The notes beneath the pieces are model-generated. The model did not search any database, was not told the DNA's origin, and saw only the letters and a program-made list of their open reading frames with translations. Positions 1 through 13,735 of a stretch of DNA of 64,000 nucleotides are shown one piece after another (position 1 is the stretch's first letter; every line of letters starts with the position of its first letter). The translations under genes were made by a program, and so were the position numbers. The DNA is from Dysidea avara (Eukaryota; Porifera; Demospongiae; Dictyoceratida; Dysideidae). The stretch is from the NCBI RefSeq assembly GCF_963678975.1, contig NC_089272.1, positions 62,260,574-62,324,573 of the forward strand, read 5' to 3'.

Positions 1-1204
1 AGTCAAAGTTGTGTACATTCACTGCTAGATCTATTCTATGCTAGGCACTCATTGTATTAATAAAATTGAGGCCTGAGCACCACAACAGTAATATGACTGT
101 TCTATTACAGTATATTGATTGACTGCTTATCTATGAAGTACCGTTTTGATCTATGCGTTCTCCAAATGTGACCGGATTTGCGAAAAGGGGTCTTCCATAA
201 ACATATCCAATTCTATGAACTCGGAAGACCATAACTCATTGTTCAAGAAGTAAATTAACCTGACAATTTCTCCATACACTAAGCACTGTTGGTACTCGCT
301 ATAATTATACTGACCAAATTTCAAGGCAGTAGCTATTTCCAATCTGAAGTCAAAATTGTTAAATTGAATGTGTGGGGAAACCCCTTTTCGCAAATCCATG
401 TGCTACCAAATTATAGATGAATGATGCTGTGAGCAATATGACAATATTTTAGTCAAACTGTGGTATCTGTTTTTGATACTGTCCAATATTTGACTACTGC
501 AAATACCGTGGATTCTAAAACACAAATTTTAAAATAAATTAGCCTGTACATAATTATGAAGATGTGTACTTGTAGTACATATGAATGGATATGTATCAGA
601 GGAGGTTGGACGCGTTCACATGAGCTGTACTTTAATTGCATTCTTTGATTTGGTGTTTCACATGATCATCAATAGTTGCAATACAAAACTGAAAAACGGT
701 GGGGATCATTAGATATTCAGATCGTCCTTTGTGTAAGCTTCAAGGCAATGTACTTTCTTTTGTAATCAGTGCTTGAATTCCGGGTGAAATTAATAAGTTG
801 TGGTTTGGTGTACACTACTTCACTAGCCTTCACGTACGAATTCTATTAACGAAACATGAAATGACTCAGTGAGATCGCGATGTATTAACTTCCTCTACAA
901 AAGGGATTTTGTGTAATTTGTTTTAGTGGTGCGTAAAGTGCGTCCAACCTCCTCTGGTTATGTATATACTGCAGTCGGCTTTCAATGCAATTCTACCATT
1001 ACTGAAAGTGATCAGGGTCTAACTCTACAACTACAGAACATTCAATTTAGCCATGCTACAATATCAAGTTGACAATACCGTACTGTTTATGGAATATCAC
1101 AATCGCTCAGCACTATATGCATGCGTAGCACATGAAAGACAGCAAACACATGAAAATAAAAGGAATGGTAAATTTTGTTATTAAGATGATGTTACGTCAC
1201 TTAC
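1..1204. other. Left edge, expected downstream part of copy A
   Basis: Besides the MITE at 167-401 nothing is recognised. The DEATH exon that should follow the mini-exon of copy A was looked for on the minus strand and not seen. Confidence 0.5.
167..401. mobile_element. MITE, TGTGACCGG family (diverged copy)
   Basis: Same terminal GACCGGATTTGCGAAAAGGG and AACCCCTTTTCGCAAATCC arms as the copy at 50079, with a diverged centre. Open frames across it are accidental. Confidence 0.75.
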
Positions 1205-4200
1205 CAGGCTGCTGTTCTATATCCACAATAGCTGTTATACTCCCCTCTGAATGTGATTGCTGATTATAACCAGTAACCTACAATGTGTAATACACCTATT
1301 AATATTAACATTTGAGTGTACAATGCAATGTAGTGCGTTAAGGTACTTCAGCAAAAAAGTTCAGTGGAAGGGAACTGGTTAACTAACAGCAATCAGACAA
1401 ACTTATATGAAATAGCATCAATCAGTTTAAAGTGCAGGGATCATAGAGATAAAAGCAGGAAACAAGGGAGGCCTGTACTATACTAGTTAATTCCTAGAGT
1501 ATTTTGAAATAGGGATTAATGTCAACCAGTATTATCTGCAGCTCCTGTATTTTATTTCTATAATCCCAGGGCCTACTCAAATATAAAACTTCTCTTACAC
1601 TTGTTTGCTTACTTTTGCTACCAGCCAGACATAAAAATCAATTAAGCAATTTGCAACTCGGTGCATGCTGCTACTCTCTATGACTGGAAAGTGATGCAGC
1701 CATTCTGCTAATTCAGCCTTTTATATTACAAACAAAGAACAGTACAAGAAGCATCTCTGTGATAAATCCATTCACCACGGAAATCACCACAAGCGCAAGC
1801 TTGTCAATGAACCATCATCACGTAAAATAGCCACTCTGCTTCATTGTATTTTCTACTTGTTGCAAAATAGTAACAGTACAAGAAGCACTTGTTTAATATT
1901 ACGGACAATTCTTGTGACAGCCAGCTGACTGGCGTTACTACAAATCAAAACCTACACGGTAGTGGAGAAAGAAACAGGACACAAAGGAGGATGAAGGTAA
2001 TTCCATAATGCATGCACTGTTACGTAGATGCTGCAGGCATGTCTCTGGCCAAAGTGACATCGAACAGTGAAGAAATAAACCTCATAGCATTAACTATAGA
2101 GTCAAGTTATGCTTGACTGGAGACATGAGCCAGTTAGTAGAAAATTCAGTTAAATTGTAAACTTTTAAAATCTCTGAAGGCATTTTTGGGCTTGGCTATG
2201 CCTAACCAATGCTGTCAAGCTGTTATTAAAGGCAAATGAGGTCAGTTTTGGGTAAAAATTTGGACAACCTTCCATGATATAGCATGATAAAAGTAGTGTT
2301 ATTATTGAATTTGAGATTTAGAAGGATTTTTAGGTAGTGCTACTCTGAATCATTTGCAATATGGATTACATCTTGTCAACCTTCCTAATGTGCATGTACT
2401 CTAGTATGTATATGTATACATGTATTTATACTGGTGCAGCTGTGCTTGTTAGGAAAAATCTAGCCTTGTAAATGTCTTTAGCTTATTTGTGATTAGAGTA
2501 ACAACCATGGCAAGACAGACGGATTTACTAAAACCAGCACTGCCCAGGACACAGTTGCTCATAAGCCAAAAGTCATTGTTTGGATAGTGTGTGAATGCAG
2601 GGGCGGATAAAGGTGGGTGGGGGGGTTAAAGGGGGCTCTTGACCCCTCCAAAATTTTTAGTATACCAAGATCGAGATACTCTAATAGAGCAGTCACTCTA
2701 ATAAAGCAGTCACAGTATTAGAGCATGCTCTAATATAATCCTACTGTGATGCTTATGGGCTCCCGATATCAATGAATGTTTATAGCAAAATGCATTAACA
2801 ATGTTTAGAAGTATACTTGTACACATTAGAACTGTACAGAATATCATAATTAGTTACCAAGCAGATTATAACTGTTGGTTATCCACTTTAATTTTTATGC
2901 TGCACAAAGCATGTAAGCTGCGTACTATTAACATTTTGTCAAGATTGTCCAAAGTATACAATTATAGGCACAAAGTGATTATATACCTATAGCAGAATCC
3001 TACTAGAAGTGTAATATCAATAAAGCATGACAAAATATCCAAACACACATTTTGAGTGAACATCTTAGAGATTGGTTATTCATTTTTGCAAAAAAGCTGA
3101 TAACTGGAATACCCGGCCAGTTAATCACTATACATTGTGGTGGATAGTATGAGCAGCAAATTTGGTGTACACTTATATAATATTAGGAGGGGTGAAGAAA
3201 CATATCAAGGCACTGTGCTTATGTGGGTTCTGTATTACAATGCACAAATGATCACCTTTTTTGTGACATCATTTCCATCAATCTTATTATCACTTGTACA
3301 TTTTCTCAACTCTTCATACTTCGAAACAAGTGCCTCATAAATCACATCATGTCCAGTTCCACTAGTGGATTGTTTTAAGCACCACAAGAAGGATTGAAAC
3401 CATCCCTTTTGTTTTCTATGTAAATTATTCACCAAGTATTCTGCTATTTCTTCGTGTGTCCTGCTGTCGCTTAGTAAATACTGGCAGTCATCACCAGTTA
3501 AGAGCTGTTTCTTCTGTAACTGTTCAAGGATTACAGCATTTAGTTTTCTAGTTAGTATTGGGTGACAAGTTTCTAAAGTTCTTTTTTGTATATCATCATC
3601 ACGTAAAGCATCCCAGATATTTAAACAGTGATCTGGTTCACTGAAAAAAGAACACATATACACATGTACATACCGCACAAAGCAAAAATTGCTACTATAC
3701 GTAGTTGGGAATTATAGTGTTTCATTGGTGGACTGTCAGTGGGTTGTCATGCAGAGGGTTGTGATGATATTGGGAACGGTAACATTAATTTGGTAGATAC
3801 ACCATTTTACCAAACTACTGTAAGTTCCTCACCATAATAAACCACCTCAATGGTATATGTACACTCATATGATAAAGCATTACATAGACACATACTTTGG
3901 CAGAACTTTGCTATTCCTGTTCTCATTCTCTTGTAGTTTTATAGTGGGAAGTTTGATGCATGCCCTTTTCTCTGTTGCTTCATCACTTTTTATCGGACCT
4001 GGTTCAAATGCACATGTGCCACTAGCAGTTGATAATGGGCTTTTTGGAGAATTTCCTTCTTGAATGGGACTAAGAGCTTTTGAAAAGTTTGGTAGAACAG
4101 TGTCATCAACTATAGCTTCATTATCACATGATATCATTTCAGACAGATTTTCCCCTGATAAACTTGAAGGACTGCATACAGGCGAATGCTTTTCAATTTG

Positions 4201-5349
4201 TGAATCATTACATTTAAGCTGTGTACTTTCTGTTTGACTGTCACAATCAATGTTACTCTTATTCACACTTTCAAGGCTGGATAAATGCAAGTCTACTGAA
4301 GAATCACTCCACTCACAACTACTAGAGCGTGATATAGTCCCAGTTGCAGAGTGTTTTAGCTTGTTATGCACAACATCAGTGGGCTTTGATCTAGGATGAT
4401 TACATGTACTTGACATGCTGTTATTTGATTTCTTTTTGTTTGGTCGATTAGTGTACATGTTTAAAACGACATTTGATGAATCTTTGCCAAATAAAACTGC
4501 TTTGTAGCCACTGTTTGTGCGAGGAATAAGAGACTCCACTATGCCAGAATCACAAGAGCCATGATTATTTCGAGAGCCATGTCTTTGGGACTCATGTACT
4601 AAACTGAAAACAAGCATATGTGATTTACGTTTAAATGTATCCACATTAACTAACTTATTAAGATGTGTACAAAAGCTTGCAGCTTCTGAAGTGGGATAAC
4701 TCATCCACAAAATGCTATGACCTCTCAATTCTTCTCCTTCAGCCTCCAAATAAACAATAGATCTAACATATCCAGATCCAGTGATTAACTGTGAGTTCCA
4801 GCTCAGTAAATGTTTCTTATCAAGGCAGTCATATATGTTGAACGTCAAGTCACTACCAATAGTTACAATGTACAATCCTTCATCAAGTTCGCACACATTC
4901 TCTCTACGGATGATATGCGTAACCCAAATGAGCTCTAATAAGAAGAAATAAGGAAATGTAACATGTATACAGCAAGACAGTATTAACTTACCGGCATCAA
5001 ATTCTGTGGGATCCTTGAATCTATCAATAAAGTTTAGAGGGACTAGATTGTAGTTGGGCTCTTCAGGAACATAATAATATGGAATAGTTGACAACAGATT
5101 ACAATACTGAAACCATTCTTTAAGTTCGTCAAGTATGTCTGCATAAAAGGAGAATTCACTACCATTAGCTAGCTGTAGGTTAATTGATCTATCTTCATGT
5201 ATGGAAATATCACTAACAGTGTGAAAAGGAATTTCTTGTAGTTTTGATTTCCCTTTGGCTGTTGATTTGGTATCTGTAAACAGCTCCAGCCTAGCTGGCT
5301 GTGTTTCACTAATTCCACATGTAGCCTTTAAGTGTCTTTCCTTGTTGAT
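1205..5349 (-). CDS. Copy A: DOK-like PH-PTB adaptor with CARD (partial at both ends)
   Basis: Exons read on the minus strand: 5349-4992 (most of a PH domain, ending in a DPTEFDA peptide), 4934-3896 (IRS/DOK-type PTB then Ser/Thr/Asn-rich linker), 3640-3256 (CARD) and 1277-1205 (73-nt mini-exon). All junctions have GT/AG ends and matching phases, and three exons have the same or similar length as in copy B (358, 385 vs 376, 73 nt). Known family role: PH binds phosphoinositides, PTB binds receptor peptides, CARD makes homotypic contacts in apoptosis or immune signalling. The PTB keeps the SW and later glycine positions but not the usual Arg pair. PTB and linker are one exon here, whereas copy B has an intron between them. 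A first exon at 7587-7537 (17 codons, GTAAGT donor) is possible but weak. The DEATH exon expected after 1205 was not found before the left edge, so the gene may run out of the window or lack it. Confidence 0.8.
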
Positions 5350-8300
5350 CTGTGTAAAGGCACATCCATATTAAACAGCAAAAGTGCATAGCTATGCATA
5401 ATACCATCAGATTTATCTATGAGATCAGCTACCCACAAGTATGGTTCCCATATTATTAGAGTACTAACCAGCAATCCAAACAAACCTTACAAGGCAAAAG
5501 ACATGTTAGACACAAAAATCTGATAAATAATTTTGGTCTAATCTTGCACAACTTGAAACATCATAACTTGTGTTGTGAATAAGATTACGTTGCCAGCTTA
5601 AAGCTAATGCATAGCATTAAGTTTCAAGCAGAGTTATGAGTTATCAAACTTGAATATATCTGGAAAGACAATAATAATAATAAGACTGCTTTTATCAGCA
5701 GGTGACAAAATTCTATACTCCCACAATAGGTAGCTACAGTAACTATATCAACTGCTGTTTTGAACTGTAAGTAAGTCACATTGATGATACAGTACATAAC
5801 TAAAAGTTGGTAATGTAATGTTTACTAATAATAACAAGAGCTCATAACTCTTGGCAACATCACAAATTCTTTCACATCGCAAAAGTAGCAGACTATATCA
5901 TATCCCACATCCTGCTCTAGTTATATAAGGGAAACTATACCCACACAATTTGTGGGATATTGCTAAATATGTATATATACAAGTCCAGACTGTGTGTAGG
6001 ACTACTATAACTACCTGTAATTTGCACTATTCCATAAAGGTTAATGGCATCATTATCTTGTGCTTATCACACTGATGGATGAAATGGATACTACATCTAC
6101 AACAATACACTACTGGTGATTGGTATTGCTGACACTAATACTAGCTATGAGTCTATTTGCTGTACAGTAAAGTAATCATCATACATTGTAGTAGCTAGTG
6201 ACTCACAGTCTCACATACGTACAACTACATGAGGTTTACTGTATGTATGACAATAACTCTGAAAAGTTAATGAGTCCACATTTCATCAACCATGATGAAT
6301 AATTGCCTGACAAATTTAAGTTGCCAAATGTAGCTGATTCGTCAAATTTGCAACTTTTCCTTCCAACAAAACTTCCTGCTATACAGTATAACAAATAAAC
6401 AGCATGCGTCCGATATAAATACACAATCATGATAAAGACATTAAACTGCTTCCCATAAATGATATCGTGTCATATGTAGCTACTTTGCTGGCGATAAATT
6501 GTCAAACACAATAACAAAACAAATTTAATGCTGTTGAATCTTATAAATGTATGTGAGGCACATCACATGCACTGTACTTGCTTTTATGTCATTATTATAT
6601 TTGTGCCTATAAAACTCTATGGATAAAAGGTCACAATTACTATTTTTATGTACAATATCATGATGTCCACCAGAAATATGACTAAGTTTCATACCAGTAA
6701 TAATGATAATTATACAGTATAATTGCTAAAGTACATGCACCAAGTCAACCATTTTAAGGTGGTAGTATCAACAATAAGTACACATAGCTAGGCAACAGCA
6801 TTGTATCATTTATGATGACATCAGAATTGACAATTGAATATTAGAAACAATTGTACGTAAGCTTTTAGCATGAAAATGCATTGTTCAACAAAGTAAAAGA
6901 ACCAGTAAATTCGGATAAAGGATAGCTACGTATAAGGAGGTCATGCACTTTATACATTTCTATCACTTCCTTTTATGTACTAAATTTATTGATTGAATCA
7001 TACATAGCTATTTATGTATCTTATAGTAATAGTCTCACTGCCCACCCACATGACAAAAGCAAAAAACTAATAAGACAAGACAAGACTGGCAAGACTAATA
7101 TAGCATCATGCTACATCATTGACTATCCCATCAAACCATTGTGTTATTAGCTAACATATTAGGTGTTATATGCTGAACTGGCACATGCTTATATAGACAC
7201 TCCATGTTCCATCTCCATTTACCAGTGCACTTGGGCTTCTTGTTTACATGCACTTAAGTTGCCAATAAAGCATTGAAACAAATATAAATTTCTGTTGTTT
7301 AAGTATTAAAAATCTATTGTACTTGTGCTACTTTAATTCTACCAGTATAATATATGTAGCTGTGTAGCTGAACTTGTGGGTCAAAAGAATGAGGTGAGCT
7401 ATCAGAATGAGGATTGGGGATGCAGTTGCTGCTGTACTTAGATCTTACATATGTCCCTTTTCTTCAATTGAGACCACCAACAACAGAAAGATCAATTTGT
7501 ATAGTTACAAACTTTTACTAAACGATTGTAACTTACAAGCACAATGCTGTACAGAGTTGAAACCTGTACCATCATGTTCGCACGCATGAAGAGGAGAATC
7601 CATTACTGGATATTATACATTTTTCTCACATTACTTTTTATCAATACATACCATAGAGTTAAGTTAAGTGCATGTGTCTATTAAGTGCATATTACTAATT
7701 TTGTTATGTGCATACACATTTTTCTTGTGATTAACGCGATGCTTACATGTGACAAAGCTACACAAGGGAAGAAAAACTGGAAATATTGGAAAATTAATGT
7801 CTCCTCAAGTGCTTACATCTCACTTGAGGTCTCCCTTTGCTATGTATACAGAAAATCAGTGCCTTCTGGATTGCGATATTCTTGCTAATCATGAAGGATT
7901 TCACCCAGAAATGGAGTCAACTATCCTTATACAGGAGCTGATGTAGTGACCACGAATTACTCTATTACAACATAGTGCTAAACATACCATAATTATTAGA
8001 TGTAGCTATGTGCTAGTATTATTTTTATAAAAGTTTTTCTCCGAAAATTATAAGCACATGCGCTTGACAACCCAACTCTGTGGTACAAAGACAAAACCAG
8101 TGAGGAAAGATTGATCGAGCACTGATGTCATCACTGATATCATCACTTATGTTTCTGTTGGTCTACTGCAATGAAACAAAGATATTTGAACTCTTGAGTA
8201 GGAAAATAAGATGATATCTGCGTTTTTATTATTAGACCATTTATTCACAAGGTGCTAAATTTAATACGGATTTTTTAATAAATACACTTATCTATTGCAT

Positions 8301-10984
8301 CCAATGCTTATATTATTGTAAAATTTAGACCTGCGCCATTATGTCAGGCTTTTGCAGATCCAGTCGCATAATTAGCTATAGCCACTTGTAGCCATATGCT
8401 TAAATTTGTTGATTGCTTATGTTTTATGGCAAGTAGAAAACAGACAGATATCATGCTGCTGGTATGTCAATAATTCATTTTGTATGGAAAGCCATTTTGT
8501 CATAGAAAGAGAAACCATAGGGAATCAATAATACTGTAATTACAGTACGTACATATACAGATTTACGTGTACGGTGTACCTGTATGTGTATGGCTACGTA
8601 TACACAGTGTGCATGGAATATACATAGACAACTGGCATTAGCTATAAGCTGTCTAAATGCTTAAATATTGTAGATTGTATCCAATAGTTAATGTGGTTCA
8701 TCATATTATTAATAAGAAACACGGCAGCCTCGTTGGCTCATTACCAAGCTCATGACCGCCAGGCAATACATACAGGTTTGCACTAATTTCACAATGCTTC
8801 ATGCCTGTGGTCACCCCTGCTCATTATGCTCATATACTATACCACAATTGGTTCCAGACTAATGCATCCTAAGGAATCATTTCTCATGATTCTAGCAGTC
8901 CAATGTTAGGGCTAATTAGGGTCTACTAAATCCAGAGGGTTCAGCCATATTCTTTATTATCTTGCATCTAAAATTCGGGGTTCCAGCAGCTGGCAGCGTA
9001 GCATGGCGCCAAACTACTACTGGCAGTGGTAGTCCGATGTAGTACAAGTCTCGGGATTGAGCTCAGAATCTCGCACTTTAGTTAAAGTCACAAAAGCGTG
9101 AAAAGACATATGACATCAAGCATTGTGAATAGTGCTAGCTACCCACAATATATGCATGCAGCCGGTGTATTGATCGTGGGCCGTACTGAGCTATATGCCG
9201 TATGAATATTAATCAACCTGGCGAACTAACCTTTCCTCCACTCTTTAAACATACTTTTCCACTACATACTATTCGCCCAGCTGTGTGCTGTTTGTCATTG
9301 TCTGAGAGTCGATGTCTTAGCATGGCGCACTTCTAGGTACATCGTTGCGCCGACCAGTAATCTGGGTAGTGAGTAGTAGTAGTAGTAGTAGCTGATGTCT
9401 GTAGTGAATCTATAATCTTCCCAATCCTTACGTGTACCACAGCTCAATGTTACTGGCGAATACTGACGTTTCTGTATTCAAACAAGAGAGGAAGTAACAA
9501 ATGATCACGTGATTATAGCTACATACCAAGTGTATTAGGTCACTACCTATCACCTTCTTTGTCATCCCTTCAAAACTGTATTAATGTTGTTGATGAGACC
9601 ACCATGATATCTAAGCCAAGCTGGAGGAGAATTCTTGACTTGGCAGCTTCAATATCTATCTCCGCTTCCAGAAGAATATTTTTGGCTAAGAATTGCTCTA
9701 AATGGACTCTTGAATGTTTACACTTAATTATACGTATATTATTATTTTTTCTTTGCCACACCCACTCTTGGAGCATAGCCCCGTGGGTGGCAGTGTGTGT
9801 CCGAGGACTTATCTCACATTATTGTTGTAAAACCATAGATAATATACCTACTGACTAACTCAATTTTCATCAATGAAATGATGGTCTCTCTGTGAGCTTT
9901 CAAATAAGGTAATTTTTGTTAAGACTTTACAGCACAAGTGTGAAGGTCCAGTTTGAAGGCATTATATTAAAAAGGTGCAGAAAGCCCAAAATCCATGGGC
10001 AGCCTTGAACCTGACACTTACAGGAGTCTGCCAGGCAGTAAGGATATATGTTTTCTCCTTGTCAATCTATATGCATCCAGAGGAACTCTAGAGTGACTTA
10101 TTATCTCAAAGTACCTCTCATGGAACCACTGAAATGGACATCAGTTTAGCTTACAGCACAAGTGGAGAAGGTCTGTACGACACCTGCCTGTTTAAATATT
10201 AAGCATAAGTCTAGCTATGTAAACATACATGTGCTTTTACAGAGTCACTCATTGTCACCACTCCTACACTGAATGCATGCTGACAGAACAATGTATATAG
10301 CTAAGATATGAATCAATGAGCAGGAGTCACTATTTAAGGTCAAGTGCTCCTAAAACATAGTGAACAGTCTTGGGTTCTCATCAGTCAGCATGCACATGAC
10401 AGAAAGAAACTATTAATGCTGCAACACATCAGTAGCTATAAGCATGATCCTCTTGTTTATGTATAGCTGATATGTCTGTTAATGGGGAAACATCAAAAGC
10501 AGAACCAACTTTTATCTTTCTGCTGAATGTTCTATTTTATATATATGTATTTGATAGTTATTCTAACAGGGAGACAGCAGCACCACTGCATCAGCCAAAG
10601 CTGTTTTTCCGCTGTGCCTTGAACAAACAAACACACAACTGACATGGTTACATACATGCATAAAGTATAGCTACAGATTTAAACATGGCAAATTATTTAA
10701 CTAATTCAGTTATTAGGTGACTGAGTATCAATCTCATGTACTCCCAATACTATTCCATTCTTGCATAACCATAGAAGTGTTCTATTAGAGTGACTATTCT
10801 ATTAGAACACATCAATTTTTCTGCAAGCATTGTACAGTACAACCTCACCACAATTAAACAAAAATTACACAAAGGCACACATTTGTGGAATTATTTGCCA
10901 GCTGAAATTAAAGAACTTTATTCTTTTAGAGGCTTTTGAGGCTGTGTGAAAAATCCATTTCTTGTAATTTATGTAATTTAGTGT

Positions 10985-11004
10985 TGTTTGTTTGTGTGTG
11001 TGTG

Positions 11005-11046
<42 letters not shown>

Positions 11047-11085
11047 TGTGTGTAGTGTGTGTGTGTGTGCATGCGCGTGTGTGCA
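10985..11085. repeat. (TG)n microsatellite
   Basis: Nearly uninterrupted TG dinucleotide repeats; Cys/Val or Thr/His open frames across it are artefacts. Confidence 0.95.
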
Positions 11086-11389
11086 GGGTCTTTCTTGATC
11101 CAAGAAACTTATATGATGTATGCACATCATTCCATTCCACATTGTCAAAATATGTGGGAGGTCATGAATTATATTCATTAATTAGTGATATGGTTGCCAA
11201 AACCTTCTACATACATATTAATGTTTATTATCTTTAGCCACAAATCAAGTTGAGTTGGAAGAAATATCATTTTTCTTAGCCTAAAGGTGCCTTCAGTTAT
11301 TAGCTTATAGCATGACTTTGTATTACATAGTAATGAGTCAAAAAGATATTGTAATAGTTTTGGATCCCAATATGTAAGTGGGGCCTGCA

Positions 11390-11632
11390 AAAATAGGGCA
11401 TGTCACCGCATGTGGGCACAAACTACACCTTATCACATACATAACAAGTCAATCTCAGTACTGGGAAAGGATATTAGCATTCGTGTTATAATGTCAATTA
11501 AATGTTTAATTAGCACTGAAAATTGCATGACCATAGCTATAATAACAGAATAAAAAGGTATGAGTCATTGAAGTTTGAAAAAGCAGGCAAATTTTATGTG
11601 CCTACATGCCCTATTTTCACAGACCCAGTCAC
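11390..11632. mobile_element. MITE with CTGCAAAAATAGGGCATG ends
   Basis: CTGCAAAAATAGGGCATGT at the left pairs with ACATGCCCTATTTTCACAG at the right. A matching single end occurs at 45880-45925 in the opposite orientation. Confidence 0.6.
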
Positions 11633-13548
11633 ATAATTTATAGAGACGGCTTAGCGCATTATTCATCTAGCATTCTATGATGCTGCTTTCATGTGTACCA
11701 GGTGTCTTGCTTGAAATCCTTGAAACTCTTCTGGTTATGCAGGGTCTGGTAATAATGTCATGCACAATGAACTGATGTCAGGAGAAAATCATTTATTTAA
11801 ATAGCCAGAAAAAGTCTCCATTATTTACTGTGGCTTGCATGACCATTAACACAACAACTTAGGTGTGCAATTTGTAAAAGTAGGTGGTCAATCGCAATAC
11901 AAACAATGTTGATTCAAGTAGCACAACATTGTTTTGGTTTCACTCATTCAAAGTCATATCATTAGATCAGATGATCTCTTTTGGTGAAGAATAACCTATG
12001 CATTAGTTGAATGCTACAGTATAATGCTTTACAATGAATGCATTTTTGGCCTGTGCACTTAATGGTGGTCACTGAGAGATATGGTCAACAGCTCTTTGAA
12101 TCATTACTTTACCCTTTTAATGCTGCATGGTCTCAGTGGTCTGTTATCAGAACAGTCCCTAGTTTTAAGGAAGTCAGACTAAATAACCCCAGCTACACTG
12201 TATTTGGGTGTCAGTTTCTGAAGTTTAGAACAGCAAATATGATTGCTCTGTCAATTAATACCTATAAAAACTGCTATTGTTCATTCTTTGTGCCTTATAG
12301 TACTGTCAATAAATAGTGGTATACTTAGGCCAGCATCAAATATGACAGCATAATAAAAAGCATAACAGGCTGGAGTGCTACACCAGCATATTGCTAGCAT
12401 ATTAGGTGGATATTTCAAATTAATTCCATAAAAATAGATCAATACTCCCTAATAGAGCAGTCAGTGAAACTGCAAGCTGCAATAGAGGCATTGTACCTAC
12501 GTAGCTATATAGACACTCTCTAATAGAACAGTCACTTTGTAGTGAAATACTCTAATAGAGCATTCACTGATTAAAGTGCTCCAAGATAATTGTAACAAAT
12601 GTTGCTAACTTAGAAACATAATGCAAGCATAATGGGAACACCTGAAGAGCATAATAGGTGAAATTTATGGGAAATTCCAGAAAGCATTTTGGGCAAAATT
12701 TTGAGCATATTTGACTCAGATCATACTGTACATAAACCCCAGGTAGCTCTTCAGGGGCTTGGTTATGTGCGGTTCCTTGGCCAGTACATACAATTACACA
12801 CTACTAAGATTTGAAAACCAATAATACAATATTGAAAAGAAGTTGCTTCCAAACTCAGTAGATAATAGTTCATTTTTCAATCCTCCCTTTCACTATTTCC
12901 TAAAAGTTGCAAATCTAATCTTTGCACAATTTTTCAATCTGTTTTTTGGTTATGTCTGCTTTCAGGGTAAATCTCAAGATATCTATTGTTCAAACATTTT
13001 CTAGGGAGAGTGTATAATAATATATGCCCACATTCAGAGTCTAGATCTCCTAGCAGAGCGTGTGTAGTAATGGTTACAAAGGTGAGTCAGCCTAGCTACC
13101 CCTTCCACAGACACTTTACCACACAAGCCCTCTGTTCACTATAACTACTTGGATGTTTGAATCACGAGACTATTATAGAGTACAAAATACCTCAATGATA
13201 GGTGTAAATTTTAATACCAACGATACCCATCTGCCTACCCCCACCTCCTGTTCTTAAGTTGTAAAAGTAGTTTTTAGCTATCAATATATTACTGTGATTG
13301 ATTGACCCCATCCACACACCACACACTTCAAAGGGAGCTACTGGTTGTGCATTCAACAGTAAATTCATCTGACTTTAGACTTGGGGTGTATTATTATACA
13401 TATCTACTGGTATAGACTGAATTAGAGATTAAAATAATGTCCACTAGTATATATCTGCAGGTGTAGGCAACCTTCCACTAAGTGCAATGTATACCCCATA
13501 GGCCATAGCCATGGTTCACTAGAATATTTTTAAAGTATTGATTAAAAA

Positions 13549-13735
13549 TAAAGTAGGGATACAAGTGATAAAAGTAGTGAAACAAGAGATGAATGATGGT
13601 ATTATCGCATACAGTATGTAGCTATGTGATAAAATCCTTATATTGGCATGTTATTTTGTTGAATTCCAAAGTATGGATTTTCCCACCGAGCTATCCTGTA
13701 AAAATCCCTTGTTTCACTACTTTTATTGCTTGGAT
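13549..13735. mobile_element. Fold-back element, diverged copy
   Basis: Shares AAGTAGGGATACAAGTG, GTGAAACAAGAGATGAATGA and the CCCACCGAGCTAT inner block with 56111-56342, and the same right-hand flank. Confidence 0.7.

Noticed and set aside
453..641. Small minus-strand open frame near the left edge as the copy A DEATH exon
   Set aside because: No DEATH-domain pattern (no W..LG or MF.EW equivalents) and no splice-site fit.
7537..7587. First exon of copy A
   Set aside because: Phase and donor fit, but the peptide is too diverged from copy B exon 1 to accept as a feature.
10865..11178. His/Thr-rich and Cys/Val-rich open frames
   Set aside because: They are translations of the TG microsatellite, as are those at 26185-26545.
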